Program-made: the position numbers and the translations under genes
Origin: an uncultured Eubacteriales bacterium
Lineage (GTDB): Bacteria; Bacillota; Clostridia; Christensenellales; UBA1242
Direction: 5' to 3'
Length of the DNA stretch: 9,965 nucleotides
Assembly: GCA_958420145.1 (NCBI GenBank)
Contig: CATZIR010000020.1
Span: 1-9,965 of the forward strand
In this document: positions 7,286-9,965 of the stretch, piece after piece
Numbering within the stretch: the first letter of the stretch is position 1
Layout of the letters: every line of letters starts with the position of its first letter
Notes under the pieces: generated by a model
Databases searched by the model: none
The model's input: only the letters and a program-made list of their open reading frames with translations
Told to the model about the DNA's origin: nothing

Positions 7286-7708
7286 ATGTTAATAGACGAA
7301 ATCAAAAAAGCAAATATGATGGCAATGAAAAATCACGACCAACAAACAAGAACAGCACTTTCTATCGTAGTAAACAAGTATATGCTTGTTAACATCGAAA
7401 ACAAGGCAAAAGGCGTTGAAACAACAGATGCCGATGTTATTGGAATAATTCAAAAAACAGTAAAAGAACTTGTAGAAGAAGCAGAAAATTATGCAAAAGT
7501 TGGTAACGCCGAAGAACAACAAAATGTTCTAGCACAAAAAAGTGCAGTAGAAAAATTCTTGCCACAAATGATGAGCAAAGACGAAATTAAAGCCGAAATT
7601 CTGACTTTAACTGACAAATCAATCGGCTCAGTTATGAAACACTTCAAGCAGAACTTTGCTGGCAAATGCGATATGCGTGATGTTCAAGAAGTTCTAAAAA
7701 CTCTATAA
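7286..7708 (+). CDS. yqeY: GatB/YqeY domain protein
   Basis: YqeY is a small helical protein homologous to the C-terminal tRNA-contacting domain of GatB, the tRNA-dependent amidotransferase subunit. Its own role is not well established, although a link to tRNA metabolism is suspected. The 140-residue length is typical. Diagnostic segments are the N-terminal LIDEIKKANMMAMKNHD..R-T-ALSIV, the middle IQKTVKELVEEAENYAKVG, E-x-x-VLAQKSAVEKFLPQMMS, and the C-terminal GSVMKHFKQNFAGKCDMRDVQEVL (normally 'MG.vM..l....G..D...v...v'). It lies 18 bases after glyS with AAAAAGGAG ending 10 bases before the ATG, so it is in the same operon. Pairing with a tRNA synthetase fits a translation-related role (inference). 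A terminator follows at once. Confidence 0.92.
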   Translation: MLIDEIKKANMMAMKNHDQQTRTALSIVVNKYMLVNIENKAKGVETTDADVIGIIQKTVKELVEEAENYAKVGNAEEQQNVLAQKSAVEKFLPQMMSKDEIKAEILTLTDKSIGSVMKHFKQNFAGKCDMRDVQEVLKTL

Positions 7709-7712
7709 ATGC

Positions 7713-7745
7713 AAAAAAAAGAAGCCAATTTGACTTCTTTTTTTT
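7713..7745. terminator. Bidirectional rho-independent terminator
   Basis: A 12-bp stem (A-tract plus GAAG, 7713-7724, with its complement 7734-7745) and a 9-base loop lie 4 bases after the yqeY stop. The A and T runs provide a U-tract in both directions. The right arm includes the first bases of the stop codon of the minus-strand gene ending at 7744, so both convergent genes use it. Confidence 0.88.
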
Positions 7746-8316
7746 ATTCTTCAATCATCTCATCAACACGCTTGCTGATTTCTTCTTTTGACTTTCCGTC
7801 AACTTGCATTTTCGCTATTTCATAAAAATCAGGTAATTTTTCTTGCAATAATTTATTATAGTGTCTATTACCATTTTTTATAACCAACCTGCAAAGTGAA
7901 ACTTTATTGGCTTTTGGAACATATATAGCAAATTTGCACATGTATCGCACCTGATAGCTTTCTTCTACCACTTTTTGGTGCTTAGGAATATCTGCATTTG
8001 GCACGCAAATTGCAAAATGGCAAGAACATCTTGCATTGTCGCTATCTAGCACAAGTTGTTCAAGTGCTTTTACGTTAGCGCCTTCAATTTGTGCAAATCT
8101 GCAAGCAATCTGAGGATTATCACTCTTTAGAACTACTTCTTCAAGAAGTTTTATATATAGTGGCTCTTTAATAAACTGTGCTAATTTTAAACAAAATTCT
8201 GCATTTTTACTCTTTATTGCCTTATCTACAACTCTATCAAATTTTTCATTAATTCCATATTGTTTATAGTATCTTTCTGCCGCCAAAAGAACTAATTCTT
8301 GTCTGTGTGTTAACAT
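7744..8316 (-). CDS. Small helical repeat (solenoid-like) protein, function unknown
   Basis: I do not recognise a named family. From ATG 8316 the protein is 190 residues with no signal peptide or membrane segment. It contains four to five repeats of 27-29 residues between about 27 and 155. Each has the form V-x-x-S-x-N then about five residues, C-x-F-A, a Val/Pro- or Gly-Ala-Asn turn, and L-x-x-(L/V)-V. Cys-x-Phe-Ala recurs at 72, 99 and 127; repeat 1 has a shifted Cys42 and ends L-A. This resembles clostridial and phage proteins built of short alpha-helical repeats (xxxYxFAxxVxGA), presumably a binding scaffold. The C-terminal 35 residues are charged and helical. The start is set by a perfect ribosome binding site; an ATG 20 codons upstream lies beyond the promoter. 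The gene is a single-gene unit with its own promoter and a shared terminator. Confidence 0.75.
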   Translation of the reverse strand: MLTHRQELVLLAAERYYKQYGINEKFDRVVDKAIKSKNAEFCLKLAQFIKEPLYIKLLEEVVLKSDNPQIACRFAQIEGANVKALEQLVLDSDNARCSCHFAICVPNADIPKHQKVVEESYQVRYMCKFAIYVPKANKVSLCRLVIKNGNRHYNKLLQEKLPDFYEIAKMQVDGKSKEEISKRVDEMIEE

Positions 8317-8323
8317 ACTGTAA

Positions 8324-8331
8324 CCCTCCTT
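8324..8331 (-). promoter_or_regulatory. Ribosome binding site fixing the start of the repeat-protein gene
   Basis: AAGGAGGG on the minus strand lies 7 bases before ATG 8316. The alternative ATG at 8376 has no such site and lies upstream of the predicted transcription start, so the shorter protein is preferred. Confidence 0.85.
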
Positions 8332-8341
8332 ATCTATCAGC

Positions 8342-8370
8342 ATTTTAACACACGAACTTGCCACTGTCAA
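8342..8370 (-). promoter_or_regulatory. Sigma-A-type promoter of the repeat-protein gene
   Basis: On the minus strand, a perfect TTGACA (8370-8365), 17 bases, then TAAAAT (8347-8342; 5 of 6). The transcript should begin near 8335, only a few bases before the ribosome binding site, giving a very short leader. Confidence 0.82.
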
Positions 8371-8395
8371 CCCCATTTTTTAAAAAATTTAAACA

Positions 8396-8428
8396 AAAAA
8401 AGAAACCGTATTTTTGGGCTTCTCTTTT
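8396..8428 (-). terminator. Rho-independent terminator for the coiled-coil gene
   Basis: In the minus-strand RNA a 12-pair stem (AAAAGAGAAGCC with GGTTTCTTTTTT, including two G-U pairs) with a 9-base loop runs straight into a U-rich tail. On the plus strand the same positions have A-C mismatches, so it works in one direction only. It lies about 30 bases after the stop of the gene ending at 8458. Confidence 0.8.
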
Positions 8429-8457
8429 ATAAATTAAAATTATTAAATTGCTTTGTG

Positions 8458-8796
8458 TTAAAAAATATTTACATCTTTTTTGTTTTTTAATATATTTTTA
8501 AGCGCATTTTCCTGTTCCTTATTCAATTTTTCCATTTTAGCAATACTCTCTTTAATTTGTGTGAGAATTCTTATATCTTCATCATCACGGTCTTCCATTA
8601 ACTCGTCTAGTTTTTTTATTTGTTTGTCTATTGTTTTTCTATTAACTTGACTAACAACTTCCGTATCTTCAATAATACGATTTTTCATTTTTTCTTCATG
8701 TTCTGCTTTAATATTGTCTAGTGTTTTGTCCACTTTTTCAATGTTTTTGCTTATTTCTTGAAATTCACGCATTTGTTTTTGTTCTTTTGTTAACAT
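8458..8796 (-). CDS. Small charged coiled-coil protein, function unknown
   Basis: I do not recognise this 112-residue protein. It is almost entirely polar and charged (Lys, Glu, Asp, Gln), with hydrophobic residues spaced three and four apart (for example I-x-x-V-x-x-x-L-x-x-I near 19-29, and L-x-x-L-x-E and I-x-x-x-I-x-K-M between about 68 and 93). It should therefore form one or two long helices, probably an oligomeric coiled coil. There is no cysteine, signal peptide, membrane segment or enzyme motif. It has a strong purine-rich ribosome binding site (GGGGAGGGG region, about 8803-8813), its own promoter and its own terminator, which argue that it is a real, separately expressed gene. It follows the VanW-family gene, and no terminator was seen between them, so some read-through is possible. 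Base composition matches the neighbours. Confidence 0.72.
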   Translation of the reverse strand: MLTKEQKQMREFQEISKNIEKVDKTLDNIKAEHEEKMKNRIIEDTEVVSQVNRKTIDKQIKKLDELMEDRDDEDIRILTQIKESIAKMEKLNKEQENALKNILKNKKDVNIF

Positions 8797-8817
8797 AAAA
8801 ATCCCCTCCCCTTTGTT

Positions 8818-8849
8818 ATGTTATATATTAAGTATACACATTATAACAT
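8818..8849. promoter_or_regulatory. Inverted repeat overlapping a promoter; candidate operator
   Basis: ATGTTATA (8818-8825) and TATAACAT (8842-8849) are perfect 8-bp inverted copies with a 16-base gap. Together they bracket the -10 box and transcription start of the coiled-coil gene, a usual place for a repressor site. The repeat is AT-rich, so chance is possible. Confidence 0.35.
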
Positions 8850-8859
8850 GATTTGTCAA
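8831..8859 (-). promoter_or_regulatory. Sigma-A-type promoter of the coiled-coil gene
   Basis: On the minus strand, a perfect TTGACA (8859-8854), 17 bases, then TATACT (8836-8831; 5 of 6). A TATAAT also occurs within the spacer but only 8 bases after the -35 box, too close to pair with it. The leader runs to a purine-rich ribosome binding site. Confidence 0.75.
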
Positions 8860-8879
8860 TATTTTTTTCTACGCTAATA

Positions 8880-9965
8880 CTAAGGGTTAAATCTTGTTGG
8901 GTTGTCGGTTTGGATTTTTTCCACCACTGTTTCTGCCGAAGTAGACTCAGTTTGTTGTGGTTCGATAAATTCCACATCAGTTTTAGGAATGACATAGTCT
9001 GCTGGTGGTTCTTTTGCACCTTCGATAATCAAACCGTCGATTGGTTGATATTTTTCGTGTCTAATTTCTTCTTTACTAATCATTTTGCCGTCTTTAAAGG
9101 TTTCTTTATATGCCTTTGCTTCGTAGCCTTCTCGTGGGTACTTAACTCTATAATATTCGCCTTTATAAAGCACCTTGTCGCTATATTCTCCGGCAGTGTC
9201 CACCTGAATTTTATCGCCATTGTGTGGAATGTTACCTATAAATTCTGCCACTCTCTTAACTGTTATTCCGTCTGGAAGTGAATTGCCGTAGATTTCGACT
9301 GTGGCTTCTTCTTCGCTGGTGTAGGTTTTGATGTAGATATCATCTTGACTGTTGTTTGTAAATACCATATCAGCGTAGCCTTCGCTAACCATTGCGTCGA
9401 GAGAAAGTTCTACATAGCCTACTGGCAAGGTGTGTTTGTGAACTTCGTCTATCTCTAAGTTCGCTAGCACAAGTGCATTATATAGCGTTGTGCTGGCTTG
9501 ACAAATTCCACCACCCACGCCATTAACAAACTTGCCGTTTAGAATTACAATCGCTGTTTTGTAGCCACCTTCTAGCGTTTGTGGGCCAGTAACTTCGTTG
9601 AAAGAAATTTTTTCGCCTGCTTTTATAACTTTGCCGTTAAACTTTTTTAGAGCGTAGTCAACATTATGTCTTCTGCCTTCTTGCGAGCCTTTTAGTGTTG
9701 TTGAGAACTTGCTCATAAGGTTGAGTTTGTTATCAAAATAGGACTGATTTATTTCTGGCTCAACCGAAGAAGTGTTCACATAAACCTTGATGTCTTTTGT
9801 TTTTAGAAACTGATTTTCTAAATCTTGATACAACTTTTCTGTGTCAACTTTTATTCCGTTTTTACCTTCGACGACTTCAAACATATTGTCACTATTAGGG
9901 TCAAATTTTACAGTTGCATTTACTGGCTCTGTTTCGATTTCCTTTACAATCTCGCCGATTTTTTC
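8880..9965 (-). CDS. VanW-family envelope protein with G5-like C-terminal domain (5' end cut by window)
   Basis: The frame is open to the right edge, so the N-terminus is missing; 361 residues are visible. The first roughly 60 resemble the end of the YoaR-type putative peptidoglycan-binding domain that precedes VanW in such proteins (ETEPVNATVKFDP..., then KNGIKVDTEKL). The VanW domain covers about 98-217 with its signature blocks RRHNVDYALKKFNG, AGEKISFNEVTGP, GYKTAIVILNGKFVNGVGGG with ICQASTTLYNA, and HTLPVGYVE. Residues about 250-317 look like a G5 domain (YKGEYYRVKYPREGYEAKAY, FKDGKMISKEEI). A Pro/Thr/Ser/Glu-rich tail ends the protein. Relatives carry an N-terminal membrane anchor or signal peptide, which would lie outside the window, so a surface location is expected but not seen. 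VanW's role is unknown; the name comes from the vanB resistance cluster, and this gene alone does not imply resistance. ATG 9884 is an internal methionine, not the start. Confidence 0.9.
   Translation of the reverse strand, partial: EKIGEIVKEIETEPVNATVKFDPNSDNMFEVVEGKNGIKVDTEKLYQDLENQFLKTKDIKVYVNTSSVEPEINQSYFDNKLNLMSKFSTTLKGSQEGRRHNVDYALKKFNGKVIKAGEKISFNEVTGPQTLEGGYKTAIVILNGKFVNGVGGGICQASTTLYNALVLANLEIDEVHKHTLPVGYVELSLDAMVSEGYADMVFTNNSQDDIYIKTYTSEEEATVEIYGNSLPDGITVKRVAEFIGNIPHNGDKIQVDTAGEYSDKVLYKGEYYRVKYPREGYEAKAYKETFKDGKMISKEEIRHEKYQPIDGLIIEGAKEPPADYVIPKTDVEFIEPQQTESTSAETVVEKIQTDNPTRFNP

Noticed and set aside
8340..8376. Longer start (ATG 8376) for the repeat protein
   Set aside because: The extra 20 codons overlap the TTGACA/TAAAAT promoter and would lack a ribosome binding site, whereas ATG 8316 has a perfect one.
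8853..9281. Plus-strand open frame of 142 codons rich in Phe, Trp and Cys
   Set aside because: It is antisense to the VanW gene, begins without a ribosome binding site and has a composition typical of reverse-strand reading of a coding region.
8880..9965. Vancomycin-resistance gene
   Set aside because: VanW-domain proteins are common in Clostridia outside resistance clusters, and no vanH/A/X or two-component genes are visible.

Overview
The window looks like chromosomal DNA of a low-GC (about one third G+C by eye), strictly anaerobic Firmicute, most likely an uncultured member of Clostridia. The reasons are: an AddB-type recombination nuclease subunit, a rubrerythrin, the single-chain (alpha2) glycyl-tRNA synthetase, a YqeY protein, a VanW-family envelope protein, strong purine-rich ribosome binding sites and sigma-A-like TTGACA/TATAAT promoters. 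No phage, transposon, CRISPR or RNA gene was recognised. This is mostly housekeeping sequence.

Layout. Positions 1-1872 (minus) hold the first 624 codons of addB, cut by the window edge; the gene covers an apparently long unassigned stretch. A strong promoter at 1940-1967 then drives rubrerythrin and, 8 bases later, a MazG-like nucleotide pyrophosphohydrolase; both end at a two-way terminator at 2885-2912. On the minus strand, converging on that terminator, lie a short-chain dehydrogenase whose catalytic lysine is replaced by glutamine and, upstream of it, a glycosyltransferase with a C-terminal repeat region. A plus-strand operon follows at 5070-7708: radC (broken by a one-base frameshift inside its HNHP metal-binding motif), glyS and yqeY, closed by a second two-way terminator. 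Three minus-strand genes fill the rest: a small repeat (solenoid-like) protein with its own promoter, a small charged coiled-coil protein with its own promoter and terminator, and the C-terminal 361 residues of a VanW-family protein that enters from the right edge.

How they fit together. The rubrerythrin/pyrophosphohydrolase pair could jointly deal with peroxide and damaged nucleotides (inference). radC-glyS-yqeY looks like a routine DNA-repair/translation operon. The two small minus-strand proteins have no function I can name.

The points most worth checking are the near-absence of GATC (one copy in about 10 kb) and of AGCT (three copies), the radC frameshift, the YxxxQ active site of the dehydrogenase, the missing Walker A motif in AddB, and the Cys-x-Phe-Ala repeat protein. 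I did not see a clear new multi-gene system here.
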